Source of the DNA: Gammaproteobacteria bacterium
Lineage (GTDB): Bacteria > Pseudomonadota > Gammaproteobacteria > HK1
Assembly: GCA_022824305.1 (NCBI GenBank)
Contig: JAJEAD010000098.1
Coordinates: forward strand, 1-64,000
Direction of reading: 5' to 3'
Length of the DNA stretch: 64,000 nucleotides
The notes under the pieces were generated by a model, which was not told where the DNA came from, searched no databases, and worked only from the letters and a program-made list of their open reading frames with translations. Numbering within the stretch: position 1 is the first letter of the stretch; each line of letters begins with the position of its first letter. A program made the position numbers and the translations under genes. Of this stretch, positions 9,901 to 19,337 are shown piece after piece.

Positions 9901-11430
9901 GCCGTTGGGCTCGAGCCTGACTTCGTAGTCCGCGTTGTCGGGAATGGCGCCGCCCGAGGTCATCGCGGTGAGGCGCGCGCCGCGCCGCGCCCGCAGCTCA
10001 CGGTTGACGAGATCGTGGTGCAGGTAGGCGCTGCGCCGGCCGCGCCGTGTGTCGAAGCCGCCCGACAGCATGGCGAGAAGCCGGCCCCAGGCCTCGCGGT
10101 CGAGGTCGCGGTAGGGCCAGGCACGGCGCACCACCTCGAAGAGCCCGTCCTCGCTCCAGTCCTCGGCCGCGACCATCGCGACCACCTGCTGGGCGAGCAC
10201 GTCGAGGGGACGGGACGGCACCCGCAGGCGGTCGAGCTCACCGCGGCGCAACGCGTCGACGATGGCGGCGCACTCGACCAGGTCGTCGCGGGAGAGGGGG
10301 AAGAGGCGGCCTTTCGGCGTGCCGTGCACCGCGTGCCCGGATCGTCCCGTGCGTTGGAGGAAGGTGGAGATTGAGCGGGTCGAGCCGAGCTGGCAGACGA
10401 GGTCCACGTCGCCGATGTCGATGCCGAGCTCCAGCGAAGCCGTGGCCACGAGCGCCTTCAGGTCTCCCGCCTTCAGCCGCTGCTCGGCGCCGAGCCGGCG
10501 CTCGCGGGAAAGGCTGCCATGGTGGGAAGTAACGTTCTCCTCGCCGAGTGTCTCGGTGAGGGCGCGGGCGACCCGCTCCGCCATGCGGCGCGTGTTGACG
10601 AACACCAGCGTCGTGCGGTGCGCTTCGATCAGGGCGCAGAGGCGCCGGTACACCTCGGTCCAGACTTCTCCCGACATCACCGCTTCCAGCGGAGACTCCG
10701 GCAGCTCCAGCGCGACATCGCGCTCGCGCGAATGACCGGTGTCGACGATGGTGCAGGGCCGGGCCTGCCCCGCATCCGAGCCGGTCAGGAAGCTCGCGAC
10801 CGTCTCGATGGGCCGCTGGGTAGCGGAGAGGCCGATCCGGGTGACGGGGCGGGCGGCGAGGGAGTCGAGACGCTCGAGGGAGAGCGCGAGATGGGCGCCG
10901 CGCTTGTTGCCGGCAACGGCGTGAATCTCGTCGACGATCACGGTCCCCACGCCCTCGAGCATGGCGCGGCCGCCCTTGCTGGTAAGAAGGATGTACAGCG
11001 ACTCCGGCGTCGTCACCAGGATGTGCGGCGGCTGCCGGCGCATCGACTCGCGCGCGGCGCCCGGGGTGTCGCCGGTGCGCACCATCGCCCGGATCCCCGA
11101 TTCCGGCTCACCGGCCGCGACGAGCCCGCGGTCGATGCCGGCGAGCGGCACCTCGAGGTTCTTGTGCACGTCGTTGCCGAGCGCCTTGAGCGGCGAGACG
11201 TAGACCACCCGGGTCTCGTCGGGGAGCGGCTTCCGGCGGCTCTCCCGGACCAGGGCGTCGATGGCGCCCAAGAAACCCGCGAGCGTCTTTCCGGAGCCGG
11301 TCGGCGCCGCGATGAGGGTGTGTTGACCGGCGCGAATAGCCTCCCACGCCCGCGTCTGACAGGGGGTCGGCGTGCCGAGGCTTCCCGTGAACCACGACTC
11401 GACGGCAGGATGGAATCGGTCCCGGGTCAC
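6916..11430 (-). CDS. lhr: Lhr-type DEAD/DEAH-box ATP-dependent helicase
   Basis: The 1504-residue product matches the full-length bacterial Lhr family. It has a Q-motif region, Walker A APTGSGKT (residues 42-49), motif Ia SPLKALGND, motif II DEIH (167-170), motif III SAT, the [10 protein letters not shown] block and motif [10 protein letters not shown], then the long Lhr-specific C-terminal half. Lhr is a DNA/RNA helicase in genome maintenance. Start is GTG, 12 bases after the stop of the PLP-enzyme gene, so it is probably co-transcribed with the ABC importer genes, although no functional link is evident. The opposite strand has a 1155-codon open frame that is only a GC shadow. Confidence 0.95.
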   Translation of the reverse strand: MTRDRFHPAVESWFTGSLGTPTPCQTRAWEAIRAGQHTLIAAPTGSGKTLAGFLGAIDALVRESRRKPLPDETRVVYVSPLKALGNDVHKNLEVPLAGIDRGLVAAGEPESGIRAMVRTGDTPGAARESMRRQPPHILVTTPESLYILLTSKGGRAMLEGVGTVIVDEIHAVAGNKRGAHLALSLERLDSLAARPVTRIGLSATQRPIETVASFLTGSDAGQARPCTIVDTGHSRERDVALELPESPLEAVMSGEVWTEVYRRLCALIEAHRTTLVFVNTRRMAERVARALTETLGEENVTSHHGSLSRERRLGAEQRLKAGDLKALVATASLELGIDIGDVDLVCQLGSTRSISTFLQRTGRSGHAVHGTPKGRLFPLSRDDLVECAAIVDALRRGELDRLRVPSRPLDVLAQQVVAMVAAEDWSEDGLFEVVRRAWPYRDLDREAWGRLLAMLSGGFDTRRGRRSAYLHHDLVNRELRARRGARLTAMTSGGAIPDNADYEVRLEPNGTYLGSLNEDFAIESLPGDIFQLGNTSWRILRIERSTVRVEDARGLPPNLPFWLGEAPGRTVEVSEGVCDLLGWLGRRFDAAGANATSAESRLRVASDLAVRTGAGREASEQIVDYLCAAHAALGALPDRDTLVLERFFDESGGMQLVVHSRFGSRLNRALGLALRKRFCRKFNFELQAAATEDAIVLSLSEAHSFPLEGVCRYLSPETVRDVLTQALLDAPMFNARWRWNANVSLAVPRFRNGAKVPPNIQRMQAEDLVAAVFPDQIACAENLGGPREIPDHPLVEQTVSDALHDAMDIDALEALVARLSRGEIRVVARDLAEPSPLAAEVLDARPYAFLDDAPLEERRARAVSMRRSLDPESAADIGRLDPGAIARVREEAWPEVSTPDEAHDALVVLGFATPGEAASGRPEGRDIPEGGAGEAGPGGWELHFRALAASGRATRFRPAGGGAELWCAAERLALLQAALGAGDSVPALVLPEALQGAPERGTAIVELLRARLGGLGPVTAERLARDLGTGLADAQAALATLEAEGTVLRGRFTPGPEAIEWCERRLLARIHRYTLGRLRREIEPVRRAEFARFLFEWQRVDPSDRRHGLESLAAVIEELEGFAAPAAAWEDEILPARIADFTPDMLDRLCLAGRAWWARPAPPVRETPHRSFGPIRSTPIALFSRQGRRHAPLWLAPGADEAKGPRPAFDPSGANASRAGRRPGAEPASPSPRHRSPSGPESREVPPPALSPGARGVLACLRSRGASFFDDILAETGARGPDAAAALGELIAHGLVNADAFAGLRAFTRGSARRLHAIAEAGRWSCVARRPSGTGDAEDAGMESVARTLLRRYGVVFKTLLARETLSVPWRDLLRALRRLESRGDIRGGRFVGGFTGEQYALPEAVETLRRVRRATPNEAVVTVSAADPLNLTGIVHLGDRVPATASTRIAFRDGAPVATQSGNRRTEFLEALAPEQEWAVRNALLRKRIPVSALYATPPFRPG

Positions 11431-11442
11431 GGACTCGGCCTC

Positions 11443-12909
11443 TCAGTCCCCGAGCCCGGCGTGCTCGCACACGATCTCGACGGACTTGACCAGCGCCTTC
11501 GCGGCCAGCGTCGCGTGCTCGACGTCGAGCTCGCCATCGGAGCGGAGCGTTCCCAGGCCCGGGGTCAGCAGCATGTTGCAATTGTAGATCGTGGCCGGCT
11601 CCACCCCCATCGCCTCGGTCGCGAGCAGGATGGGGTTGGTGTTCGCGTAGAGGTCCTCGAGGGTGAATATCGGAATGCCGCGCTCCCCGTTCTGCCAGGT
11701 CTGCTGGTAGTTCACCTCGAGCCCGCCCATGTGGTAGGACTTGCGCACGATGATCCGGTCGCGGAAGCGGCTCGGTCTCATCTCGCCGAAGGCTTCCACC
11801 ATCACCTCGTGGTACTGGTCGATCGGCCTCGTGATGCGCCCGGGGTCGTCCTTGAGCACCCCGAGGAAGGCGCGCAGGCCCACGAGAGAGTCACGACCCG
11901 GGTCCGCGGCCGAGTGCACCGCCTTGCCGTGCGAGGACACCCCGCCGCGGCGCTCTCCGCCGAGGCCGAGCGCCTTGCGGATGTAGGACATCGCTTCGTC
12001 CTTCCCGATCATCAGGCCGGCGATCGGGGAGCGGCCCGCCTTGTCCATGCTGTAGACCACGACGTCGGCATGCACGTCGGCGGGTGCGTAGCCGACCACG
12101 GGGAGACAGCTCGCGGAATCGATCACGAAGGGCAGGTCGCACTCCACGGCGAATGCGCCCAGGGCCTCGAGAAAGCGCGGCGCGCCGTTCTCGCCGTGCA
12201 CGCCGTTGCCGTAGCCCGGCGTGTCGTAGCCGATGGTCTGGAACCCGGCGAGGGTTGCGGCGTGGCGTGCGCTCACCTCGCGGATGCGCGCCATGGTGCC
12301 CTCGATGTCGTTGTGCAGCATCAGCGGAACCACGCTCTGCTTGATGCCGTGCACCTCGTAGGAGACGCCCGCACAGCGGACGAAGAGCGTGTCGACATTG
12401 GTGAGCGCCTTGGCCTCCATGCCGAGCTCTCCCGCGCTCACGCTGCGGTCGACCGCGATGTTCTTGTAGCGGGGCGGAAAGGCCCGGCCGTAGGCGGCGC
12501 CCCACTCGTAGTCCTCGCCGTAGGGCGTGAGCACCCGGCTGCGGTAGGCGTCGCCGCGCCGCATGAAGGGGGGCGCGAAGAGCGTCTCGTAGCTCACCCG
12601 CAGCGCCGCCTCGCAGGTGTTGGTCACCGCGCAGTCGCAGGCGTCGCCGTAGATTTCCTTGACGAGCATGCGGATGTCGTCCTCGACCCGCTTGACGGGC
12701 AGAATGGGCTCGCGGTTCGCGGCGACGACGGCATCGAGCACGTAGTCCGGCAGGGCGCCGGGGAGCGAGGAGGCGCCGGTGTAGAGGCCGAACCTGCCCG
12801 CCACCCTGTCGAGGCCGAGCCGCCGGCCTTCCCTCTCCGCATCGGCGACGATCTTCGGGAACCTCTCGAAGATCTCCTGGTACCACTGGCAGTTGAAACG
12901 CGGGGTCAT
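11443..12909 (-). CDS. Fold-type I PLP-dependent enzyme of unknown specificity
   Basis: The 488-residue protein has the signature pieces of a fold-type I PLP enzyme: an N-terminal TNTCEAALR phosphate-binding-like block near residue 97, Asp264 in FVIDSAS expected to contact the pyridine nitrogen, and Lys290 in VVYSMDKAGRSP as the likely Schiff-base lysine. HNDIEGTM and YDTPGYGNG are conserved-looking but I cannot match them to a named family. The aminotransferase class V / cysteine-desulfurase-like superfamily is the nearest. It follows two amino-acid permease genes by 101 bases, so it may act on the imported compound. It belongs in the cytosol. Confidence 0.7.
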   Translation of the reverse strand: MTPRFNCQWYQEIFERFPKIVADAEREGRRLGLDRVAGRFGLYTGASSLPGALPDYVLDAVVAANREPILPVKRVEDDIRMLVKEIYGDACDCAVTNTCEAALRVSYETLFAPPFMRRGDAYRSRVLTPYGEDYEWGAAYGRAFPPRYKNIAVDRSVSAGELGMEAKALTNVDTLFVRCAGVSYEVHGIKQSVVPLMLHNDIEGTMARIREVSARHAATLAGFQTIGYDTPGYGNGVHGENGAPRFLEALGAFAVECDLPFVIDSASCLPVVGYAPADVHADVVVYSMDKAGRSPIAGLMIGKDEAMSYIRKALGLGGERRGGVSSHGKAVHSAADPGRDSLVGLRAFLGVLKDDPGRITRPIDQYHEVMVEAFGEMRPSRFRDRIIVRKSYHMGGLEVNYQQTWQNGERGIPIFTLEDLYANTNPILLATEAMGVEPATIYNCNMLLTPGLGTLRSDGELDVEHATLAAKALVKSVEIVCEHAGLGD

Positions 12910-13010
12910 GGATGAAACTCCTGTGCTCGGAGGCGCCGGGGAGAAGGCCGGCTCCGGAACCCGACTCTCGGGCGGCGCCGTGGCCATGCCGCTGCCGTGG
13001 GGGCGAGGCG

Positions 13011-13709
13011 TCAGTTCGGAGTCGGATCGAGATAGCGGTTGAGATGGTTCTCCAGTCGGGCGAAGCCCTTCTGTATGACTTGCACGATGCACCAGTAGAT
13101 GGCTCCCGCCATGATCAGCGGAGTCATCGGATCGTAGGAGGTCGACACCGCCGCGTTGGCTACCGCGAGGAGATCCATCACCGTGATTGCTCCGAGCGCC
13201 GCGGTGCCCTTGGCGAACAGGATCACCTCGTTCATGTAGGCGGAGAGTCCGTAGCGTGCAGCCATCGGCAGCGTCATGAGAAAGAAGGTCTTCCGCCGCG
13301 AAAGTCCGAGGGAACGCGCGGCATCCGTAAGGCCGGGCGGCACGGCCTGGATGGCGCCCTTGACCACTTCGACGAGAAATCCGGCGTGGTTGAGCGTGAA
13401 GCCGATGACCGCGCAGTAGTAGGGGTCGAAGAACACGTTCCAGAGCACGGTGTGGCGGATGATTCCGACCGTGGCGAGGCCGTTGTAGATCATGTAGAGG
13501 AGGATGAGCGCCGGCACGCCCCGGAAGAACATCGAGAAGCACCACGCGAGGCTGCCGACGAGGGCATTCGGGGACAGGCGCCACACCGCGACGGGGACGG
13601 CCAGCAGCATTCCCGCCACCAGGCAGGGCAGCAGGACGGCGAGGGTGACCCCGGCTCCCCGCATCAGGGAGGGGAGAAGGCGCCAGGCGAGTTCGACGTC
13701 GAATCCCAT
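13011..13709 (-). CDS. Polar amino-acid ABC transporter permease (second)
   Basis: A 232-residue HisM/GlnP-type inner-membrane permease. It has five or so membrane segments and the cytoplasmic EAA coupling loop DAARSLGLSRRKTFFLMTLP, through which the permease docks with its ATPase. The FFRGVPALILLYMIY block is typical of the family. Its ATG overlaps the stop of the preceding permease gene by one base (TGATG), so the two are translationally coupled and presumably form a heterodimer. No ABC ATPase gene follows. Confidence 0.9.
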   Translation of the reverse strand: MGFDVELAWRLLPSLMRGAGVTLAVLLPCLVAGMLLAVPVAVWRLSPNALVGSLAWCFSMFFRGVPALILLYMIYNGLATVGIIRHTVLWNVFFDPYYCAVIGFTLNHAGFLVEVVKGAIQAVPPGLTDAARSLGLSRRKTFFLMTLPMAARYGLSAYMNEVILFAKGTAALGAITVMDLLAVANAAVSTSYDPMTPLIMAGAIYWCIVQVIQKGFARLENHLNRYLDPTPN

Positions 13710-14404
13710 CACTGCGCCTTCACGGGGAGCTGGCCACGGTAGGCCCAGCGCTCGAGGCGCCGGGCGGCCACCATCGTCGCGCTGCTGAAGATGATGTAGC
13801 CGAAGCCCGCGGCGAGATAGAACATGAAGGGTTGCTTGGTCACCGCGGCGGCGACGTCCGCAACGCGCACGAGATCGGTCAGGCCCACCATCGACACCAG
13901 CGCAGTTTCCTTGAGGAGGACCATCCAGATGTTGACGATGCCGGGGAGCGCGATGCGCCAGGCCTGGGGGATAAGTACCAGCCACCACATCGGCAGGGTA
14001 CGCAGACCGATCGCGCGGGCGGCATCAACCTGGCCCGAGGGGATGTTGAGGATGGCGCCCCGGATGACCTCTCCCACGTAGGCGGCGTAGACGATACCGA
14101 GGGCCACAATGCCCGCGGCCAGGGGAGAGAAGTCCATTCGGGCTCCGGACAGCGCCCGGATGAGAACGGGTACGTTGTAGTACAGGAAGAAGACGACGAG
14201 GATGGACGGCACTCCCATGAACAGGGAGGCATAGAATCGCCACGCGCGGAAGAGCAACCGGTTGCGGGAGCGCGCGATGAAGCCGAGGGCGAGGCCGAGG
14301 ACAAGGCTGAGCAGGAAGGAGAAGACCGCCAACTGCACGGTGATGAAGGCCCCGGCGAGCATCTCGTCGCCGTAGCCGGTGTCGTCGAAGCTCAGGAGCT
14401 CCAT
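13709..14404 (-). CDS. Polar amino-acid ABC transporter permease (first)
   Basis: A 231-residue HisQ/GlnP-type permease with the family blocks FFLYYNVPVLI, YVGEVIRGAILNIPSGQ and the EAA loop DAARAIGLRTLPMWWLVLIP. It lies between the substrate-binding-protein gene, 208 bases upstream across a strong hairpin, and the second permease, with which it shares a base. It would form half of the membrane channel of a binding-protein-dependent importer for a polar amino acid or similar small molecule. Confidence 0.9.
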   Translation of the reverse strand: MELLSFDDTGYGDEMLAGAFITVQLAVFSFLLSLVLGLALGFIARSRNRLLFRAWRFYASLFMGVPSILVVFFLYYNVPVLIRALSGARMDFSPLAAGIVALGIVYAAYVGEVIRGAILNIPSGQVDAARAIGLRTLPMWWLVLIPQAWRIALPGIVNIWMVLLKETALVSMVGLTDLVRVADVAAAVTKQPFMFYLAAGFGYIIFSSATMVAARRLERWAYRGQLPVKAQ

Positions 14405-14505
14405 CAGGGCGAACCTCGTGCCCGCGTTACGCGAGCTGCCAGCCTCTCGAACCGCAACCCCGCGACCGGAGAGACACGGGGAGCCCGATTCGCGCGATAC
14501 CGCAC

Positions 14506-14550
14506 GAGTCCGTGGCCGGGGGCATCAGGGATGCTCCCGGCCACGGACTC
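14506..14550 (-). promoter_or_regulatory. Perfect long hairpin between binding-protein and permease genes
   Basis: GAGTCCGTGGCCGGG pairs exactly with CCCGGCCACGGACTC. The loop itself pairs further (GCATC with GATGC), giving about 21 consecutive pairs including one G-U, closed by AGG. There is no U-tract on the minus-strand side. It sits 62 bases after the stop of the binding-protein gene. By analogy with malE-malF and other importer operons, such a hairpin can protect the upstream mRNA and reduce read-through, so that binding protein is made in excess over permease. This is inference from position and structure. Confidence 0.75.
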
Positions 14551-14612
14551 GACGGGGCGTCAATCGCGGGTGGGTAAGGGCCCGATGTGTGCCCGGGCCG
14601 ACCGCGCCCGCC

Positions 14613-15398
14613 CTACATGCACTTCGCTTCTTCTTCGAGAAGCTGGATGCTCAGGTACTTCTTGCGCAGCTCGGTGTAGGTGCAGTCCTCGATCAGGGAC
14701 GCGAGAGCGGCGTCGACGCGCGCGACCAACTCCATCTCCCCCTTGGTGACCGCCCAGCTCATGCCGGCCTTCTCGCCCGCGGCCCAGAAATCAGGCTCGC
14801 TCAGCTTCCAGTCCGCGCCCTCCTCGGTGTCGATGAGGAGCGTGGTCCAGTTGATCTTGCCGCCGAAGACGCCGTCGATCCGCCCGGCCTTGAGGTCCAG
14901 CAGCATCTGATCGTTGTTCTCGAAGTAGACCGGCGTGGCGTCGGGCAGTTGCGTCTCGACGTACTTCGCGTGGGAGGAGCCCTTGTACACTCCCAGACGC
15001 ATGCCGCTCATGGCGGCGTTGTCCCAGCCCTTGTCCCAGTCCTTCGGCACCACGAATCCCTCCGGGTTGAGGATGACGGGAATCGTGAACTCCGTCGCCT
15101 CGAGTCGTTCGGGAAGGGGGGTGAGCTGAGAGACAATCATGTCGATCTTCCCCGAGATCAGCGACGGCAGCAGAGCGCTGAAGTCCATGGTGACGATTTC
15201 GCATTCCGTCTCCATGCGTTCGCACATCGCCCGTGCGAGGTCCGGCTCGAGGCCCGAGAGAGTACCGTCGGTTCCCAGAATACTGAACGGTGGATAGGTG
15301 CCTTCATTGCCGAGCAGGAGCTTGTCGGCATGCGCAGGGGCGGCAATCCAGAGCGTCAGCAGGGTGGCCCAGAGGGCCCGCAACACGGTGAGAGGCAT
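14613..15398 (-). CDS. ABC transporter substrate-binding protein (polar amino-acid type)
   Basis: A 261-residue SBP_bac_3 family protein with an N-terminal signal peptide (a hydrophobic stretch to about residue 24, cleavage expected after AHA). GNEGTYPPFS, SGLEPDLARAMCERM, DMIVSQLT and the late GKINWTTLL region fit the family, whose members bind amino acids or opines in the periplasm. The start is fixed by a good GGAGGAAT ribosome site just upstream. Four cysteines, two in the mature MCERMETECE stretch, are more than usual. It is the first gene of the importer operon and is followed by the long hairpin. Confidence 0.9.
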   Translation of the reverse strand: MPLTVLRALWATLLTLWIAAPAHADKLLLGNEGTYPPFSILGTDGTLSGLEPDLARAMCERMETECEIVTMDFSALLPSLISGKIDMIVSQLTPLPERLEATEFTIPVILNPEGFVVPKDWDKGWDNAAMSGMRLGVYKGSSHAKYVETQLPDATPVYFENNDQMLLDLKAGRIDGVFGGKINWTTLLIDTEEGADWKLSEPDFWAAGEKAGMSWAVTKGEMELVARVDAALASLIEDCTYTELRKKYLSIQLLEEEAKCM

Positions 15399-15636
15399 CG
15401 TGATTCCTCCTTGGTGCAGGGGGTGGTCGAATTGTCTCGTCTGTGGTTGGAGCTGCAGCAATGGGAGATTGGAGGATTGCCGCACAGATTCCGAAGACGT
15501 GTCAAGGATACACGCTACGGCGGCCGCACGCCGGGGCGGGTCGAAAGCGGTCGGCCGCGCGGCCGAAGCGAGCCGGTACTCCGGAATTGGAGACGGCTAG
15601 AATCGCCGCACTCCGCGAGTCCTGAGCGATATCGAC

Positions 15637-17217
15637 ATGGTTCGGCTCCGTCCCTTCAGCACGACGGCGAGAGAGTCCCCCGATGCCGTGGCACTGATCT
15701 GCGGGGAGCGTTCGTGGACCTACGGCGATCTCTGGCAGCGGGTGTCGTCGCTCGCGGCGGCGTTGCGAAACACCCTGTCGCTGGACCGGGGCGATCGGGT
15801 CACGATATTCACCCGGAACGGCGCGGCGCCGATCGAGATCTCGCTGGCGGCAGGGCTGGCGGGGATTCCGGCCATCGCGATCAACTATCGATCGACCTTC
15901 GACGAGCTCGAGTACATCGTCTCCGACGCCGGCGCGAAGGCGGTCTTCTTCGACGCCGAGTTTGCCTCGACGCTCGAGCGGGCGCGCCTGCCCGGGAGCG
16001 TCCATCGCATCCGGATTGGCGGCGGCAAGTCCGAAGAAGGCGGCTCGGCGGACTACGAATCGCTCTTCGGCGACCACCGGCCGCCGCCGGACCCGCATCC
16101 TGATTCGACGCTCGCCCTCATTCGGTACACGTCAGGGACCACCGGCCGTCCGAAGGCGGCGCGCCGCGACTACGATGCCGCGCAACGAGAGGCGCTCTAC
16201 GCCACGTTGATCGAAGAGTTCGGCTACGGGGAGCACGACGTGCACCTGGTCGCGTGCCCCCTGTACCACAGCGCGCCGCCCACGTTCTCGAACATGGCTC
16301 ATTGGGTCGGCGGCGCCATTGTCGTGATGCGCTCATTCGATGCCAGGCAGTGGCTTGAGGAGGTGCAGGAACACCGCGTCACGTCCGCGTTCATCGTGCC
16401 GACGGTCCTGCGGCGCCTGCTCGATCTCGGGCCTGAGACCCTCTCCCGCTACGACACGAGCAGCCTGCGCAGTGTCGTCATCGCCGCGGCGAAGTGCCCG
16501 GCGCAATGGAAGATCGAAGCGACCCGCGTGTTCGGCGACGTCTTCTACGAGTTCTACGGATCGACCGAGGCTTCGGTGAACACCATCGGCAAGCCCGTCG
16601 ACTTTGCGCGCAATCCGGAAAGCTGCGGCGTCGCCTTCACCGGGAACGAGATCAGGATCCTCGACGATGAAGGCAGGCCTTGCCCGAGAGGCGACGACGG
16701 CGAGATTTGCGTGCGCAACGGATCGCTGATCAGCGAGTACGAGAACGCACCGGAGAAGACCCGGGAAGCGTTCACCGCGGACGGCTTCTACCGCACCGGC
16801 GACATCGGACACGTCGATGAAGAGGGCTACTACTACATCGTCGACCGCAAGAAGGACATGATCATCTCCGGCGGGGCCAACATCTACCCGGCCGAAATCG
16901 AAGCGGTGTTTCGTGAGCACCCGGCGGTCAGGGACGTCGGAGTCGTCGGCATTCCCGACGAGCACTGGGGAGAATCGATACAGGCGGTGCTGGTCATCGA
17001 TGCCGGCGACGGGTGCGACGAAGAGTCGCTGCGCGCATTTGCCGAAGAGCGTCTGGCCGACTACAAGCGCCCGCGGGTCTACCGCTTCCTGGAGCACTTG
17101 CCGTACACGCCGGAAGGCAAGCTCCGGAAGCGGGATTTGCGTCAACCGCTTTCCGCCGGGCAGAGTGCGGACCGGGGCGCCGCTTCCCGGGCCTCGGGGT
17201 TGGAGGGAAAAGAATGA
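15637..17217 (+). CDS. Acyl-CoA synthetase (AMP-dependent synthetase/ligase)
   Basis: The 526-residue ANL-superfamily enzyme activates a carboxylic acid with ATP to an acyl-AMP and then forms the CoA thioester. The P-loop RYTSGTTGRPKA, YGSTEASVN (A5), GFYRTGDIG (A7), DRKKDMIISGGANIYPAEIE (A8) and the C-terminal catalytic lysine region TPEGKLRKRDL are all present. Chain-length specificity cannot be read. It shares ATGA with the next gene, a PhyH-type dioxygenase, so the two are translationally coupled. The last 20 residues (after RQPL) look like a non-conserved tail. Confidence 0.9.
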   Translation: MVRLRPFSTTARESPDAVALICGERSWTYGDLWQRVSSLAAALRNTLSLDRGDRVTIFTRNGAAPIEISLAAGLAGIPAIAINYRSTFDELEYIVSDAGAKAVFFDAEFASTLERARLPGSVHRIRIGGGKSEEGGSADYESLFGDHRPPPDPHPDSTLALIRYTSGTTGRPKAARRDYDAAQREALYATLIEEFGYGEHDVHLVACPLYHSAPPTFSNMAHWVGGAIVVMRSFDARQWLEEVQEHRVTSAFIVPTVLRRLLDLGPETLSRYDTSSLRSVVIAAAKCPAQWKIEATRVFGDVFYEFYGSTEASVNTIGKPVDFARNPESCGVAFTGNEIRILDDEGRPCPRGDDGEICVRNGSLISEYENAPEKTREAFTADGFYRTGDIGHVDEEGYYYIVDRKKDMIISGGANIYPAEIEAVFREHPAVRDVGVVGIPDEHWGESIQAVLVIDAGDGCDEESLRAFAEERLADYKRPRVYRFLEHLPYTPEGKLRKRDLRQPLSAGQSADRGAASRASGLEGKE

Positions 17218-18059
17218 GCAAGGCGATCGAGGTGCTGCCGGGCTACCGGCCGGTGGCGACGGGAGAGCCGGGCGAAGAGGCCGTCCTCGCCTACGAGCGC
17301 GACGGCGTGGTCTGTCTGCGGGGCGCATTCGACGCGGAATGGGTGACGCTCGGCCGGCGGGCGGTGGCGGCGGCGCTTCGCACCCGGGCGCAGTCGCGCG
17401 AGCATGCCCGGCACCGCAAGGGAGACGAGGCCGGGGAGTTCTTCTTCGATACCTTCCTCTGGAAACGCCTTCCCTCCTTCCGCCGCTTCACCTTCGAGTC
17501 GCCGGCCTCGGCGCTCGCCCGGGGGGTCATGCGCTCGAGCTCGCTGCTGCTCTACTTCGACATGGCGATCGTGAAGGAGCCGGGCACCAGCGCGCGCACT
17601 CCCTGGCACTACGACGAGGCGTACTGGCCGGTGTCGGGCACGCAGGTCTGCAACGTCTGGATCGCGCTCGACCGGGTTCCCGTCGACACCGCCCTGCGAT
17701 TCGTGCCCGGCTCCCACCGCTTCGAGGACGAGTACCGGGCGGTGGACTTCTTCACCGCGGACAGCAAGCGCGGTCAGACCCGGCCCGATCCGCCCCGATG
17801 GGATCTGATCGAAGGCGAGCACCGCGTGGCGTGTGCTCCGATGGAGCCCGGAGACTGCGCGATCATCAACCTGCGCACCCACCACAGCGCTCCCGGCAAC
17901 CCGCAGCGGCGCAACCGCCGCCGGGTCATCTGCACCCACTGGTTCGGCGACGACGCGCGCTTCAACGACAAGCCCTGGGAGTGCGGCCCGAACGAGCGTG
18001 GCGAGGGGCTGGTGCACGGCGGGTCGCTGGAATGCGCCACCTTTCCCCGCGTGCACTAA
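17214..18059 (+). CDS. Phytanoyl-CoA dioxygenase (PhyH) family protein
   Basis: A 281-residue Fe(II)/2-oxoglutarate oxygenase of the PhyH family. The iron ligands are visible as H-x-D in TPWHYDEAYWP and the distal His in INLRTHHSAPGN, followed by the Arg-rich RRNRRRV that should hold 2-oxoglutarate. Start ATG overlaps the stop of the acyl-CoA synthetase gene by four bases, so the substrate could be an acyl-CoA or a related small acid, but PhyH homologues also act on free amino acids and phosphonates. The stop codon TAA lies inside a 4-bp direct repeat flanking a MITE-like element. Confidence 0.88.
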   Translation: MSKAIEVLPGYRPVATGEPGEEAVLAYERDGVVCLRGAFDAEWVTLGRRAVAAALRTRAQSREHARHRKGDEAGEFFFDTFLWKRLPSFRRFTFESPASALARGVMRSSSLLLYFDMAIVKEPGTSARTPWHYDEAYWPVSGTQVCNVWIALDRVPVDTALRFVPGSHRFEDEYRAVDFFTADSKRGQTRPDPPRWDLIEGEHRVACAPMEPGDCAIINLRTHHSAPGNPQRRNRRRVICTHWFGDDARFNDKPWECGPNERGEGLVHGGSLECATFPRVH

Positions 18060-18161
18060 TGTGCTGGACCGCAAGTGGATAGGACTATGATTTTCCTTTG
18101 AATCAAACAAATGCGCGCGAAACAGCCCTCATGAAGTAGAGCTCAATTGCGGTCCAGCACC
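18060..18161. mobile_element. MITE-like 102-bp element with 14-bp terminal inverted repeats
   Basis: GTGCTGGACCGCAA (18061-18074) recurs as its exact reverse complement TTGCGGTCCAGCAC (18147-18160). The 72 bases between are far AT-richer than the neighbourhood and have no gene. The flanks read CTAA-T before and C-CTAA after, compatible with a 4-bp target duplication if the element is 102 bp. The left CTAA includes the stop codon of the PhyH gene. The layout is that of a non-autonomous miniature element mobilised by a transposase elsewhere. A long stem acting as terminator is the alternative, less likely given the loop length. Confidence 0.55.
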
Positions 18162-18231
18162 CTAACTTGAAGGTCGGAGCGACCACGGGCAGTCTCCGCT
18201 ACCGGCGGGACGGCGAGGCAGGAGAACGAGG

Positions 18232-19179
18232 ATGACGCGAAGGCCGAAGGTCGGACTGATGATGCCGCAGACCACGGGCATGCGCGGCCCGGGGACGCAC
18301 CCCTGGCGCGAAGTGCGGGAGCTGGCCCGGCTCGCGGAGGACGTGGGCTTCGATTCGATCTGGGTGGTCGACCACTTCCTCTACCTGCTCGACGGCGAGG
18401 AGGCGGCTCGCGGAGCGTGGGAGGGCTGGTCGCTGCTCTCCGCGCTTGCCGCCTGCACGCACCGGGCCGAGCTCGGCACCCTCGTCCTCGGTATGGGCTT
18501 CCGCAACCCCGCGCTGCTCGCCAAGATGGCGGAGACGGTGGACGACATCAGCGAGGGCCGGCTCATCCTCGGGATCGGCGCCGGCTACCACGACTTCGAG
18601 TACCGGGCCTTCGGCTTTGCCACCGACCACAAGTTCGCCCGTTTCAGGGAGGGCATCGAGATCGTCAGCACCCTGCTGAAGAAGGGCGCGATCGACTTCG
18701 ACGGCAAGTACTACCAGGCGAGGGAGTGCGAGCTCCGGCCCCGCGGGCCGCGAGCGGTGGGGCCGCCGATCCTGGTCGGCACCATCGGGCCGAAGACGAT
18801 GCGGTTGACCGCGAAGTACGCGGACATGTGGAACGCCTACTACGACGACACCAAGAACCAGCCTTCGCGCGTCGCTCCCTACCGCGAGATGGTGGACGAG
18901 GCCTGCCGGGACACCGGCCGCGACCCCGCGACCCTGGAGCGCAGCGTCACCATGCTGGTGGCGGGTCCGGACGTCGACCCCTGGTGGTCACGCCTGCCTT
19001 CGGGCCGGGCGGACGCCATCGTTCCGTTCACCGGCGGGCCCGAAGCGCTGGCGGAGGAGCTCCTTGCCTACGCCCGCGAAGGCATCTCGCACGTTCAGAT
19101 CTCCCTGGACCCGACGACCCCGGAGACCATCGAAGGGCTTGCCGGAGTCTTCGAGCATCTCGGACGCGCCGCTTCGTAG
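18232..19179 (+). CDS. LLM-class flavin/F420-dependent oxidoreductase
   Basis: A 315-residue luciferase-superfamily protein: LARLAEDVGFDSIWVVDHF, RAELGTLVLGMGFRNPALLAKM, DISEGRLILGIGAGYHDFEY, then the PPILVGTIGPKTMRLTAKYADMWN block common in F420-dependent family members. ATG follows a clear AGGAGAACGAGG ribosome site. It sits behind the acyl-CoA synthetase and PhyH genes but is separated from them by the MITE-like element. The cofactor (FMN or F420) and substrate are not determined; the sequence favours the F420-like branch only weakly. Confidence 0.85.
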   Translation: MTRRPKVGLMMPQTTGMRGPGTHPWREVRELARLAEDVGFDSIWVVDHFLYLLDGEEAARGAWEGWSLLSALAACTHRAELGTLVLGMGFRNPALLAKMAETVDDISEGRLILGIGAGYHDFEYRAFGFATDHKFARFREGIEIVSTLLKKGAIDFDGKYYQARECELRPRGPRAVGPPILVGTIGPKTMRLTAKYADMWNAYYDDTKNQPSRVAPYREMVDEACRDTGRDPATLERSVTMLVAGPDVDPWWSRLPSGRADAIVPFTGGPEALAEELLAYAREGISHVQISLDPTTPETIEGLAGVFEHLGRAAS

Positions 19180-19337
19180 CCCGCGCGGGTGGCGCTTCGT
19201 CCCGGCGTGCGAGCGCAGCATGGACCGTGCAGCGAAGCAGGTAGCCGACACTACGTCGAAGCGGCTCGAGGGAGTACGGTCCGCCAACACGGGCAGATTG
19301 GCATCCGCCAGCCAGGAGACCGGTGAGATGTTGCGCC

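Noticed and set aside
6907..10374. 1155-codon plus-strand frame opposite lhr
   Set aside because: It mirrors the helicase gene codon by codon, is rich in Arg/Gly/Ala and has no motif; the helicase motifs on the other strand are complete.
10519..12915. 798-codon plus-strand frame opposite the PLP-enzyme gene and lhr 5' end
   Set aside because: Composition is a reverse-complement shadow of a GC-rich gene; no start signal or domain.
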